Origin: Streptomyces sp. NBC_00236
GTDB taxonomy: Bacteria; Actinomycetota; Actinomycetes; Streptomycetales; Streptomycetaceae
Length of the DNA stretch: 64,000 nucleotides
Reading direction: 5' to 3'
NCBI RefSeq assembly: GCF_036195045.1
Contig: NZ_CP108100.1
Coordinates: forward strand, 8,269,112 to 8,333,111
The notes below the pieces were generated by a model. The model made no database searches, had not been told where the DNA came from, and saw only the letters and a list, made by a program, of their open reading frames with translations. Position numbers and translations under genes: made by a program. Positions 30,140 through 38,684 of the stretch are shown one piece after another (positions within the stretch are counted from its first letter, which is position 1; each line of letters begins with the position of its first letter).

Positions 30140-31261
30140 AAGCAGCCAACGGCACCACCATCAACTACGGCTACGACCCCGCCGGGAACCTCACCACCGC
30201 CAGCCTTCCCCTGGCGAACGGCCACACCGAAAGCCGCAGCTACGACAAGGCCGGACTGTTCACAGCCGTCAACAGCGCCAAGGCAGGAACATCCCTCACC
30301 ACGTGGCAGCAAATCCTGGACCCATCCGGACAGCCCTCCAGAATCGACTCCACCACTCAAGGTCAGGCCGCCTCGTCCCGGTACTTCACCTACGACGACA
30401 CCGGCCAGCTCCTGACCGAATGCGTCTCCGCTACCAAGGCCGACACCTGTCCGAAGGCCACGCCCGACACCGGCTGCACCTATGACAAGGCCAGCAACCG
30501 GGTCACCTCCACCACCACCGGTGTCACCAACGCCTACACCTACGACGACCTGCTGCCGCAGCACCACCACCGGCACCACCATCCGGTCCTTCAGCTACGA
30601 GGCCGACGGCGACCAGACCTGCAATGGCACCGACACCCTCGCCTACGACGCCAGCAACCAGCTCACCTCAGCCAAGACCGGCACCGGCACCGGCACCTAC
30701 GACGCCGGCACCGACGCCGGCACCGGCACCGGCACCGGCACCGGCACCGGCACCTACGACGCCGGCACCGGCACCGGCACCGGCACCGGCACCGGCACCG
30801 GCACCGGCACCTACGACGCCGGCGGCAACAGAACCGCCACCGCCAAGAACGGCGTCCGCCAGCGCACCTCCTACTGGGACATCAACAACCCGCTCGTCAC
30901 CATCGCAGCCGAGACGAACGGCATAGGCCAGCTCCAGAGCAGCTACACCTGGGATCCGCAAGGCCAAGTCGAATCCCTCAAGACCAGCGCTGGCCCCTTC
31001 TACTGTCACCACGACGGCCTCGGCTCCGTCACCGCCCCTCACCAACACCTCCGGCACAAACCAGTACAGCTACAGCTACAACGCCAGATCACCACGGACG
31101 TCTCTCCCACCTATGTGAAGCAGAGCCTGGAGCTCCAGGAGGCCGGTGCGACAGAGGAAGATCTGCATCCGATTATTGCGGAGGCCATCACGGAGTCATA
31201 TTTCACGGAATGGGGCACACGGGCCGATGGCCTCCGTGCGGATTTCGCGTTTGTGTCTTGA
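30140..31261 (+). pseudogene. RHS-repeat (polymorphic toxin-type) gene fragments
   Basis: Several frames show YD-type RHS repeats: NYGYDPAGNLTTASLP, YFTYDDTGQLLTE, AYTYDDL, then FSYEADGDQTCNGTDTLAYDASNQL and SYTWDPQGQVESL. The RHS core ending HHDGLGSVTA follows. Shifts lie near 30,556 and 31,030. The final 55 codons (VKQSLELQEAGATEEDLHP... to FAFVS) are a different C-terminal segment of unknown type. No start, secretion signal or toxin motif is visible. This is a decayed, internally expanded cassette. Confidence 0.75.
30677..30823 (+). repeat. Hexanucleotide GGCACC microsatellite within RHS
   Basis: Runs of GGCACC, punctuated three times by TACGACGCC, encode (Gly-Thr)n separated by TYDAG. 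The copies look like slippage expansion of one RHS TYDAGGN unit. The downstream frame is preserved because the unit is six bases. Confidence 0.9.
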
Positions 31262-31390
31262 ATTTCTTTCCGGTTCTGACCGGCCGAATTCCGCGCCTGC
31301 TATAAAATAGTCCGTGATCCGAAGCGCGGCAGTTGTCGCATATGCAGACTTGTATTCACCTACGCGGTTGCCGTTGGGTGCATGCTGTGA

Positions 31391-31434
31391 CGGAAACGCC
31401 CTGGTGGGCCCTCGCGCCCACCAGGGCGTTTCCG
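31391..31434. terminator. Strong hairpin terminator
   Basis: A perfect 19-bp stem, CGGAAACGCCCTGGTGGGC, with a 6-base loop. It sits 30 bp beyond the stop of the SCO6745-like gene (minus strand) and after the RHS remnant, so it may serve both directions. Confidence 0.8.
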
Positions 31435-31464
31435 ATCACGGAGAACTGTGGCAATGTCCATGTG

Positions 31465-32292
31465 TCACTGCGAGCCTGTGGCCACCAGGGTCGCGGTGAT
31501 GGGTTCGAGGCTGGTGATCAGTTCGTCGAGTTCGGCGGGGGACAGGGCGTCGTAGGGCGGGATGGCGAGTTCGTCAGTGAGGGTTTCGATGCGTTGTTTG
31601 ATCGCGTGGCCCGCGTCGGTGAAGTGGCCGTCGATGTCGACGAGTCCGCGTTCGCGCATGCCGCCCATGACCGCGGCCAGGCGCTCCTTGGGCAGGTGAT
31701 GGATGCGTCCGAACGACTCCGGGGGGTGGATGCCCTGCTCCAGAGCGGAGAGCACGTGGGCCTCCGTACCGCCGATGCGCGCGCCGACGAGAGCGGCGAT
31801 GTGCCCGTCGCCGCGGTGCTCGCGCAGCATGGTCGCGGAATGCCACAGCCGGGCGACGGGGTCGCTGGGTACCTCAATTGTGCGCATGCCGGCGTACATC
31901 ACCCGGCCTTCGATGGGGGCGCTCGTTGCGGCCTTGGTGGTCAAGTCCGCGGCGCGCACCAAACCCGGGGACCCGGCCAGCTCGTCGCCGAGGATGCGGC
32001 GTAGGGAGGCCGCGCTGCCCCGCTCCCGCGCGGCAACGGAGGCCTCGGGCGAGATCGTCTCCCAGGCGCTGGGGATGTGCCGTGCGGCTTCCCCGTCGGC
32101 GAAGTTGTAGAAGGCCGCGTGCACGACGTGGGCCGGCACCCGCCCCAGGGGTGCGGCACGGCTGGCGAAGTAGCCGTCCCAATAGGTGCGGTGGCCGAGT
32201 GCGGCCAGTTCTTCGTTGCACTCGTCCGCGAGGAACGTGACCAGGCAGATCGGCTCCAGGAGCTCGAACATGCGACGTGCGAGGTGAGTCAT
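31465..32292 (-). CDS. SCO6745 family protein
   Basis: A 275-residue cytoplasmic protein of the SCO6745/SalK-like family found across Streptomyces. It has the typical beginning ARRMFELLEPICLVTF, TYWDGYFASRAAPLG, and a C-terminal winged-helix-like end (ERGLVDIDGHFTDAGHAIK). The biochemical role is not established. The start is ATG 32292 (MTHLARR), with ATG 32316 as an alternative. It ends 30 bp before a strong hairpin and stands alone. Confidence 0.85.
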   Translation of the reverse strand: MTHLARRMFELLEPICLVTFLADECNEELAALGHRTYWDGYFASRAAPLGRVPAHVVHAAFYNFADGEAARHIPSAWETISPEASVAARERGSAASLRRILGDELAGSPGLVRAADLTTKAATSAPIEGRVMYAGMRTIEVPSDPVARLWHSATMLREHRGDGHIAALVGARIGGTEAHVLSALEQGIHPPESFGRIHHLPKERLAAVMGGMRERGLVDIDGHFTDAGHAIKQRIETLTDELAIPPYDALSPAELDELITSLEPITATLVATGSQ

Positions 32293-32316
32293 CGGATGCA
32301 ATCCCGTCTCGCCCAT

Positions 32317-32765
32317 TGGGTTCTCCCTTCGTCAGGTGTGCCAGTTTGGACCGTCCGGGAGACCAGAACTCATCGGCGACCGAAGGGCGCAGTGTGGGAG
32401 GTTTGGCGTCTGCGCCGCTTGGTAGCGAGAGCGGGCTCAGGTCCAGCCTGGTGACGGAAAGACTGCCGAACGAGCGCCTGTGACAAGTCTGATGCTTCAC
32501 GTGTGGCAACCGGGCTGACTCGGCCGTCCGCATTCACCAGCTCAGCCGGTCCCGCTGGTGACAACTCCCGAGCTTCGGCTCAGTCCAGCGGGCCGTCTTA
32601 CAGCGCTCTGGTGGCGGCCCGCTCCGAATCCGTCCCATGAAATACGTGGCCGAAGATGACCAAGATGTGGCGCCAGGCGACGGCACTCGTCGACCGCTCG
32701 ACCGCTCGCCCGCGCGTTGCCGCGCCCCGTGAGCCGGTCGACCCGGCCGCATTGGGCGGCGCGTC
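32317..32765. other. Intergenic, no confident gene
   Basis: Neither strand shows a gene I can support. A decayed start of the next gene may lie in the last 100 bp, since the GTG at 32766 has no ribosome site. Confidence 0.35.
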
Positions 32766-33467
32766 GTGCGGGGCCGAGCGAGGGGCACGGACGCCGGTGC
32801 CGTCGCGGCGGCCCTCGATGACGCCCGGCAGGCTTCCCGGCACGAGGACCTGGCCGACTACGCCCGCGGCCCGGCCGAACTCGCGGAGTGGGAACGCATC
32901 GACCAGCTGCTTGCCGCCGCGCCTGCGGGCAGCGTCTACGCCCCGGACGCCGATGACGTCGTCCAGGCCGAGCTCGCCGACGCCGCCGACGCCCGGGAAG
33001 CCGAGCTGCGCGAAGCGATGCGGATCGCGGCCCGCGCCGACGAGCTCCAGGCGCTGCGCGAGCTCGGCACCCTGGCACAGACCGAGCCCCGTACCGGCGA
33101 CGAAGCCGTCCGGGACTGACTCACCCGGCGAACCGACGGCTACGTCCAGGTCGAAGTCGACGCCTGGCTCGCCCACGCCCTGGCCGCGCACCTCGGCCAC
33201 TACCGCGACCCGGCAGCCCGCGAGGAAGCCGCCGTCCTTCTGACGCCTCCGGTCCTCGCGCACGCCACGCTGCTCTCCGAACTCGCCCGCCTGGTCCCCG
33301 GCGCCGATGTCGACGAACTGGCGTTCGCGGCCCTGATCGCCACCACCGAGCCGGAAGCAGCCGGCGCGCTCGTCGGTTCCTCACCCGAGCGAGTTGAAGA
33401 ACGCCACCGGGCGGCCGACTGCCTGCGGGCCCAGACCCGGTGTCACGCTGACGGAGAGTGGCTGTGA
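32766..33467 (+). pseudogene. Plasmid-type hypothetical gene with in-frame TGA
   Basis: Two halves are in the same frame. 32766-33116 codes for an acidic helical protein (LADYARGPAELAEWERIDQLL; DAREAELREAMRIAARADEL). After TGA at 33117 the frame runs on for 115 codons as LTRRTDGYVQVEVDAWL... to HADGEWL. VRD-stop-LTRR suggests a former Trp (TGG to TGA). The upstream start is uncertain because no ribosome site is visible. Composition resembles genes of Streptomyces integrative plasmids. The function is unknown. Confidence 0.6.
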
Positions 33468-33744
33468 TGCTCCCTCGCGATGTCAGATCTTATGCACCCC
33501 GCCCGGAATTTGTCCCTGTTTGTCCGTTTCTCGGGTTTGTAGGTGTCCTCTGCCATCCAGCCTTGACTGATTGCCACTGAGGTTCGGCCACCAGGTGGTT
33601 CGTGCCATCGAAACTTGACCGCCCAGGACGGCTAGGAGCTGTCCGGCCGATCGTTGACGGCGTGCGTATGGCTGCTGTGTGGGCGCGTGTAGCGACGGTC
33701 TGAAGTCGATTGCTGGATGCCTGATGCTGCGCGACCATCGCCGG
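33468..33744. other. Gene-poor stretch, possible IS630 remnant
   Basis: No gene to about 33,640. The plus strand from about 33,720 (LMLRDHRRMSADEGRKL) recalls the N-terminus of IS630 transposases, which suggests that a transposon remnant adjoins the next frame. Confidence 0.35.
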
Positions 33745-34047
33745 ATGAGTGCGGATGAGGGTCGGAAGCTGACGCGGGTTGTGCAGACGTGCTCCGCATA
33801 CCCGTCGCAGTGGGACGCCTGGACGGCGGGCGGCCAGTATCTGTATCTCCGGTACCGGCATGGTGAGGGGTGCGTCGAGTTGCATCCCGGCCCCGAGGAC
33901 GACGCCGACACGTCGGAGTCTTGGAACGAGGGCCTCTCCGGATTCCTGATCGAATGGGACGACGGCAGCGGCAACGGTGTCATCAGCCTTGAGGACTTCC
34001 TCGCGGGAGCGGGTCTGGTGTTGGCGCCAGGTGCCTTGGTGAGTTGA
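33745..34047 (+). CDS. Hypothetical acidic protein
   Basis: About 100 residues from ATG 33745. The segment QWDAWTAGGQYLYLRYRHGEG is typical of a family of small Streptomyces proteins of unknown function. It is followed by an acidic stretch (GPEDDADTSESW) and VISLEDFLAGAGLVLAP. The first 15 codons resemble an IS630 N-terminus, so the real start may have been replaced. There is no signal peptide. Confidence 0.5.
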   Translation: MSADEGRKLTRVVQTCSAYPSQWDAWTAGGQYLYLRYRHGEGCVELHPGPEDDADTSESWNEGLSGFLIEWDDGSGNGVISLEDFLAGAGLVLAPGALVS

Positions 34048-34062
34048 GCTCCTGGCACGCAA

Positions 34063-35003
34063 TCAGGTGCGGAGCCAGATGACGAGTGCGGCTGCGGTCA
34101 CAGTGCCGAGGCAGACGTAGCCGCGCCGTAACGGGTCGCTACGGCGCGGGGGTTCTTCAGCCTGTTGATGGCACTCTCGACGGTGTTGCGCTTCTTGCCG
34201 CGCTCCTCGTCGAACCCCGGTGGCTGGCCACCTCGCGATTCTTTGCGCAGGCGGGTGGTCTGGCTCTCGGCCTTCTCCGAGACCGTGTGGTGGATGGTGC
34301 GCCGCAGCAGATATTGGCGGCAAAGACCGTTGCTGTATGCCTTGTCGGCTGCGATGCTGTGGGGCTTCTTGCAGGGCCTGCCGAGTCCGAACCGGAGGAC
34401 CCGGATCTTCTCCAGCACCGGTATGAACTGGGTGCAGTCGGCTCGCTGCACCGGCGTGACGATCAGGACAGCGGGTGGCAGCGGCCGTCGGCGCTCAGGT
34501 GGATCTTGCTGGTGTAGCCACCGCGTGAACGGTTCGGGCTTTCGCCTCCCGCACCACCTCCACCAGCCGGGCGACGAGGCTCTGCCACGGAGTTTCGTCC
34601 TGGTGTTCCAACGACTCGTCCCCCTTTGAGTCGGCAAGAGCCGGTGGTGGCTCGTTGCGGGCGCCGGCCGCGTGCTGGTGTGCGCGCACGATGGTGGAGT
34701 CCGCCGAGATGTCGCAGTCGATCTCCCCTGCCGCGTCGGCCGTGGCCTGGACCTGCTGCGGCAGCCGTTCCCAGGTTCCGTCGGCAGACCAAAGCCGATG
34801 GTGCTCGTAGACCGTCTTCCACGGCCCGAACCGCTGCGGCAGATCACGCCAGTGAACCCCGGTCCGAACCCGGTGAAGAGTCCCGTCGATCACTTGTCGA
34901 TGATCACGCCACCGCCCACACCGCCCGTTGCTCACCGGCAGGAACGGGCGCGGCTGCTCCCACTCGGCGTCCGGCAGATTGCCACGTTCTCTCCGCCCCA
35001 TAA
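34063..35003 (-). pseudogene. IS5-family transposase, two frameshifts
   Basis: The N-terminal part from 35,001 reads LPDAEWEQPRPFLP, then HWRDLPQRFGPWKTVYEHHRLW and the catalytic Asp in DISADSTIVRAHQHAAG. Around 34,560 the frame shifts to GESPNRSRGGYTSKIHL, and near 34,470 again to LIVTPVQRADCTQF..., AADKAYSN (second Asp) and VESAINRLKN (Glu). IS5 relatives may use one frameshift, but two shifts indicate decay. A related 3' fragment lies at 59.5-60.0 kb. Confidence 0.85.
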
Positions 35004-35195
35004 CGGCCTACGAATCAGGCCTGGTCCCCCCGAGGGGGCAGGATCGTACGCATCGAGCGACGCCAAGGGCGTTCTGCCCCCGCCACCCCCTACCGGGGTA
35101 GCACCTCCAGTTTGGCTCCCGGGTATGACGCCCGGCGCGCAGCCGTCCCCGCACCGTGTAGCCCATCGGAACGAAAAGATCACGAAAGGGCGAGC

Positions 35196-36038
35196 ATGAG
35201 GCTTCGCAAGGGAGAGTGGCAGAAAGTGAACGATCGGCCGGCGGCCCGGGGCACCGCCCCGGCCACCGCTCCCGGTCTCGCCGTCGAACTGCGCGGTGTG
35301 CAGCGGCAGTACGACCGCGGCACGGGGACGGCGCGCGCCCTGGCGGGTGTCGACTTAGGCCTCTCCCAAGGTACGTTCACCGCGATCATGGGCCCGTCCG
35401 GGTCCGGCACGTCCACCTTCCCGCAATGTGCCGCCGGGCTCGACCGGCCCACCTCCGGGGCGGTGCGCCTCGGCGGCACGGAGATCACCGGCATGAGCGA
35501 GAACAAGCTCACCGAGCTGCGCCGCAGCCGCAGCCGCTTCGGCTTCGGCTTTGGCTTCCAGGCCTTCAATCTGCCGCCCTCACTGACCGTCGAGCAGAAC
35601 GTGCTGCTCCCGATACGCCTGGCCGGACAGCGCCAGGACCACTGCCGGGCGGAAGCGGTACTCGCCCTGGTCGGCCTCGCCGACAAGGCGAAGCGCCGGC
35701 CCGGTGAACTCGCCGGCGGCCAGCAGCAACGCGTGACCGTCACCCGCACCCTGGTCACCGCCCCCGACGTGATCTTCGCCGACGAGCCCACCGGCACCCT
35801 TGACACCGGCACCGCCGCCGAGGCCCTCGGCCTGCTCCGGCACACGGTGAACACCCTCGGCGCCACCGTCGCCCTGGCCATCCACGCCCCGACCGCCGCA
35901 GCCTGGGCCGACCGCGTACTCTTCCTCGCCGACGGCACCTTCGCCGACCACCTCGAACAGGGGCCGGCGGAACAGACTGCGGTACGAGTGCCGGTACTCA
36001 CCTCCCGTACGGGCGCGATGGCAGGTGCGGTGGCATGA
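35196..36038 (+). CDS. ABC transporter ATPase lacking the Walker A lysine
   Basis: A 280-residue ATPase of the MacB/LolD type, normally powering an FtsX-like permease. The Walker A motif is GPSGSGTST, with Thr72 where Lys is essential. The Q-loop is FGFGFGFQAF (115-124), with an apparent two-residue expansion. The signature is LAGGQQQR (usually LSGGQ), and Walker B is VIFADEPTGTLD. His230 is present. The start is ATG 35196 after AAAGGG. The downstream permease is decayed, so it is probably a dead gene still open in frame. Confidence 0.8.
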   Translation: MRLRKGEWQKVNDRPAARGTAPATAPGLAVELRGVQRQYDRGTGTARALAGVDLGLSQGTFTAIMGPSGSGTSTFPQCAAGLDRPTSGAVRLGGTEITGMSENKLTELRRSRSRFGFGFGFQAFNLPPSLTVEQNVLLPIRLAGQRQDHCRAEAVLALVGLADKAKRRPGELAGGQQQRVTVTRTLVTAPDVIFADEPTGTLDTGTAAEALGLLRHTVNTLGATVALAIHAPTAAAWADRVLFLADGTFADHLEQGPAEQTAVRVPVLTSRTGAMAGAVA

Positions 36039-36560
36039 GGCGTCCCAACGGACTCGCCCGTGAGGCCGTCCACGCCGCGGACGCGGCCTGGCCACAGTGA
36101 CCATGGACCGGGAGCCCCTTGCCGGCCAGGTCACCTCGAGCTCCGGCAGCACTCTGCTGGAACGCGGTGGCTCGGAGAAGCTACACACCGCCCTGGGCAA
36201 CGTTACCGACGCCCCCGGGCACGCCACGGAGAAGAGCTTCGACGCGAAGCCGGGCGCCTGGATGAACAACACCATGCCCGCAGGCCTCGAGGGATGCGCC
36301 GTCAACACGCTGGTGATCACGGCCCTGGACCGCCGTCGCGAACGGGGCACCCCGCGCCTGGCGGGCTCCACCCACCTCCAGGTCCTGACAATGCCTCAGC
36401 TGCGAGAGCCTGCTCGGCTCCGCGGCTGCCGTGGTCACCGGCCCCGCGATCGCGGCGGAAACGCTGACCCCGATGCCGCGCGGCGTGAGCGGCGAGCCAC
36501 CCCATGCGCCGCCGCTGCGGTACGGCTCCTTCGCATCCGCCGGTGTGGGCCCGGCCCTCC
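36035..36560 (+). pseudogene. FtsX-like ABC permease remnant
   Basis: It begins at an ATGA overlapping the ATPase stop (MRRPNGLAREAVHAADAAW, then a stop). Later pieces in two frames match the end of FtsX-type permeases: VNTLVITALDRRRERGTPRLAG and then SLLGSAAAVVTGPAIAAETL with PPLRYGSFASAGVG. Most of the membrane domain is missing through deletions. Not functional. Confidence 0.65.
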
Positions 36561-36900
36561 TCACGGTGACGCCGTCGGTATTACGCTGGCTGCTGCCCCG
36601 GTTGGGGCCGTTGGCGTGCGCGGAGCTGTTGGGCGATGTCGTACTCGTCCTGGCCGCGACGGCGCTCCGTCTGGCCGGTGTCGGGGCGGACAGCCCGGCG
36701 TCCGCGCGCTGATGGTGTCGTTGCTCGCCCTGGCCATGGGTGCGCAGGCGGCGACGGCCCGCCACTTGGCGGTGATGGACGTCACCGCCGCGGTGGTCAC
36801 CCCCGCACTGACCGGGCCCGCAGCGGGTTTTCCGGTGGGGAGCCGCCCGCGGTCAAGGGGCACGGCGGCGAACTGGGGCTGCCGCGCTCATCATCGTCTG
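36560..36900 (+). pseudogene. DUF1275 (YoaK-like) membrane protein remnant
   Basis: Hydrophobic pieces in two frames, LGPLACAELLGDVVLVLAATAL and then LLALAMGAQAATARHLAVMDVTAAVVTPALTG. The second is the hallmark of the DUF1275/YoaK membrane family. Frameshifts and missing ends make it a relic directly behind the permease relic. Confidence 0.55.
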
Positions 36901-37009
36901 ATCAGTCACCGGCGCTGCGCTGTGCCGGACGCACGAAGCTCGCGTGGTACTCGCGGCAGGGCTCGCCACACCGGCCGTGAACGTCGTGGCCACGCGCCCG
37001 CCCACGTGG

Positions 37010-37101
37010 CCGGCCGCGCGCCCGGCCGCGCGACCTCAGTCCCGACCGGACCGGCCGCGCGCCCGGCCGCGCGACCTCAGCCCCGACCGGACCGGCCGCG
37101 C
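37010..37101 (+). repeat. 41-bp tandem repeat (2.3 copies)
   Basis: Units 37010-37050 and 37051-37091 differ at one base, and a third partial unit follows. Each unit is itself GC-rich (CCGGCCGCGCG twice). It lies 185 bp upstream of the MFS gene. Confidence 0.85.
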
Positions 37102-37162
37102 CCTCGACGAGCGGTTCCCTATCGGCGCCATCGCCCACCGCCGCCGGCAGGGCCACACGTGT

Positions 37163-37274
37163 GGCTGGCTCCTACCTGCCCGGCGACAACGTCTGGCCCT
37201 TACCTGCCCGGCGACAACGGCTGGCTCCTACCTGCCCGGCGACAACGTCTGGCCCTTACCTGCCCGGCAACAAT
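37163..37274 (+). repeat. Four 28-bp repeats just upstream of MFS gene
   Basis: Two copies of a 56-bp unit (37163-37218 and 37219-37274), each made of two similar 28-bp halves containing TACCTGCCCGGCGACAAC. The last copy ends 12 bp before the MFS start codon and overlaps its ribosome site region (GAAAGGA). Confidence 0.9.
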
Positions 37275-37286
37275 GAAAGGACGCTT

Positions 37287-38684
37287 ATGACCACAGCCCT
37301 GGCTCCTCCGGTCCGCATGAGGAAGGCCGCCGTCGCGGCCCTCGGCCTGCTGGCGATCTCCACCGGCGCCCTGGAGTCGGTCGTGGCGCCGACGCTCCCG
37401 CTCCTGCAACGTGAGCTGGACATGAGCCCGGCCGAAGGAGCGCTCCTCAACATCGTGCTCGCCATCACCGGCACGCTCGTCACACCGTTCGCCGGCAAGC
37501 TCGGGGACCGCTACGGCGGAAAGCGAGTCCTGATCCGGCTGATGGCGGTGGTCTCGGTCGGCGGCCTGGTGTCCGCCTCGGCGCCCAGCCTGCCGGTGCT
37601 GCTGCTCGGGCAGATTCTGCAAGGGGCGATGGTGGGCGCACTGCCGCTGTCGTTCATCGTGGTGCGCAAACACCTCCCTGCAGGAGACTCCAAGGCGGCC
37701 ATCGGGCTGGTCAGCGGGATGTTCGTAGGCGGCTCGATGGTGGGACTGCTGTCGGCCGGACCCGTGGCAGAGGCGTTCTCCCGGCACTGGATGTTCGCGG
37801 TACCGACCTTCGCGGTCATCGGGTTCACCCTGCTGGTGAACCGGCTGATGCCGTCCGATCCGCCGGGACGGTCGGACGACGCCGGCATCGACTGGCCCGG
37901 CCTGCTTCTCCTGAGCGGGATCCTGGTCACCCTCATGCTCGTGTTCGCGCTGGCGCCCGAGGCGGGCTCGCAGCCACTCGTGTTCGTGGCCCTCCTCGTG
38001 GTGCTGGCCGCCCTCGTGGCCGGATGGACGGCCGTGGAACGCCGCGCATCCGCACCGATGGTCGATCTGCGCATGCTGACACGGCCTCTGATCTGGAAGT
38101 CGTGTGTGGTGACGTTCGTGATCTGCCTCGGCACCGCGATGGGGGTCTATCTCGTTCCGCAGCTGCTCGACATGTCCGGCGACGGATACGGTTTCGGGTT
38201 CGACGCCACCGAGATCGGCCTCGTCCTCCTGCCCGGCGCCGTGGCCGCGATGCTGGCCGGCCCGCTCGGCGGGATCGGGGAGCGGCGCTTCGGCTCGCGT
38301 GCCGTGGTCACCACCGCGGCCGTCCTCATGGCCGCCGCCCTGCTCACCCTGTCGGTCGCACACTCCGAGGTCTGGCAGATCACCGTCGGCAAGGCGCTGA
38401 TCGCACTGGCCAGCGGCCTGTGCGTCACCGCCATGGTGACCAGCATCGCCTCTTCCGTCGACGAAGGCGACACCGGCATCGCCACCAGCCTGGTCCTGGT
38501 GACCCGCGTACTGGGCTCCGCCGTGGGCGGGATGCTCGGCGGCGCACTCCTCACCGCGAAAACGTCCTCCGGATCGGAAATCCCGGCCGAATCGGCCTTC
38601 ACCACCGGCTTCCTCATCGCCGGAGCCGTCGCGGTGCTGTCCCTGCTTGTCGTCCGAACCATGAGCAAAGGAACCAAGGAATGA
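37287..38684 (+). CDS. MFS drug exporter (DHA2-type)
   Basis: A 465-residue inner-membrane transporter with about 14 membrane segments. Family features are the motif GKLGDRYGGKRVLI (motif A) between helices 2 and 3, and the helix-5 region VSGMFVGGSMVGLLSAGP. The start is ATG 37287 with GAAAGGA seven bases before. The longer open frame upstream only reads through tandem repeats. It overlaps the next gene by ATGA, forming an operon with an FAD monooxygenase. It probably exports an antibiotic or toxic metabolite. Confidence 0.92.
   Translation: MTTALAPPVRMRKAAVAALGLLAISTGALESVVAPTLPLLQRELDMSPAEGALLNIVLAITGTLVTPFAGKLGDRYGGKRVLIRLMAVVSVGGLVSASAPSLPVLLLGQILQGAMVGALPLSFIVVRKHLPAGDSKAAIGLVSGMFVGGSMVGLLSAGPVAEAFSRHWMFAVPTFAVIGFTLLVNRLMPSDPPGRSDDAGIDWPGLLLLSGILVTLMLVFALAPEAGSQPLVFVALLVVLAALVAGWTAVERRASAPMVDLRMLTRPLIWKSCVVTFVICLGTAMGVYLVPQLLDMSGDGYGFGFDATEIGLVLLPGAVAAMLAGPLGGIGERRFGSRAVVTTAAVLMAAALLTLSVAHSEVWQITVGKALIALASGLCVTAMVTSIASSVDEGDTGIATSLVLVTRVLGSAVGGMLGGALLTAKTSSGSEIPAESAFTTGFLIAGAVAVLSLLVVRTMSKGTKE

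Noticed and set aside
37163..37274. Possible CRISPR-like array (28-bp repeats)
   Set aside because: The units are directly abutting without unique spacers, and no cas genes are present. It is a tandem repeat.
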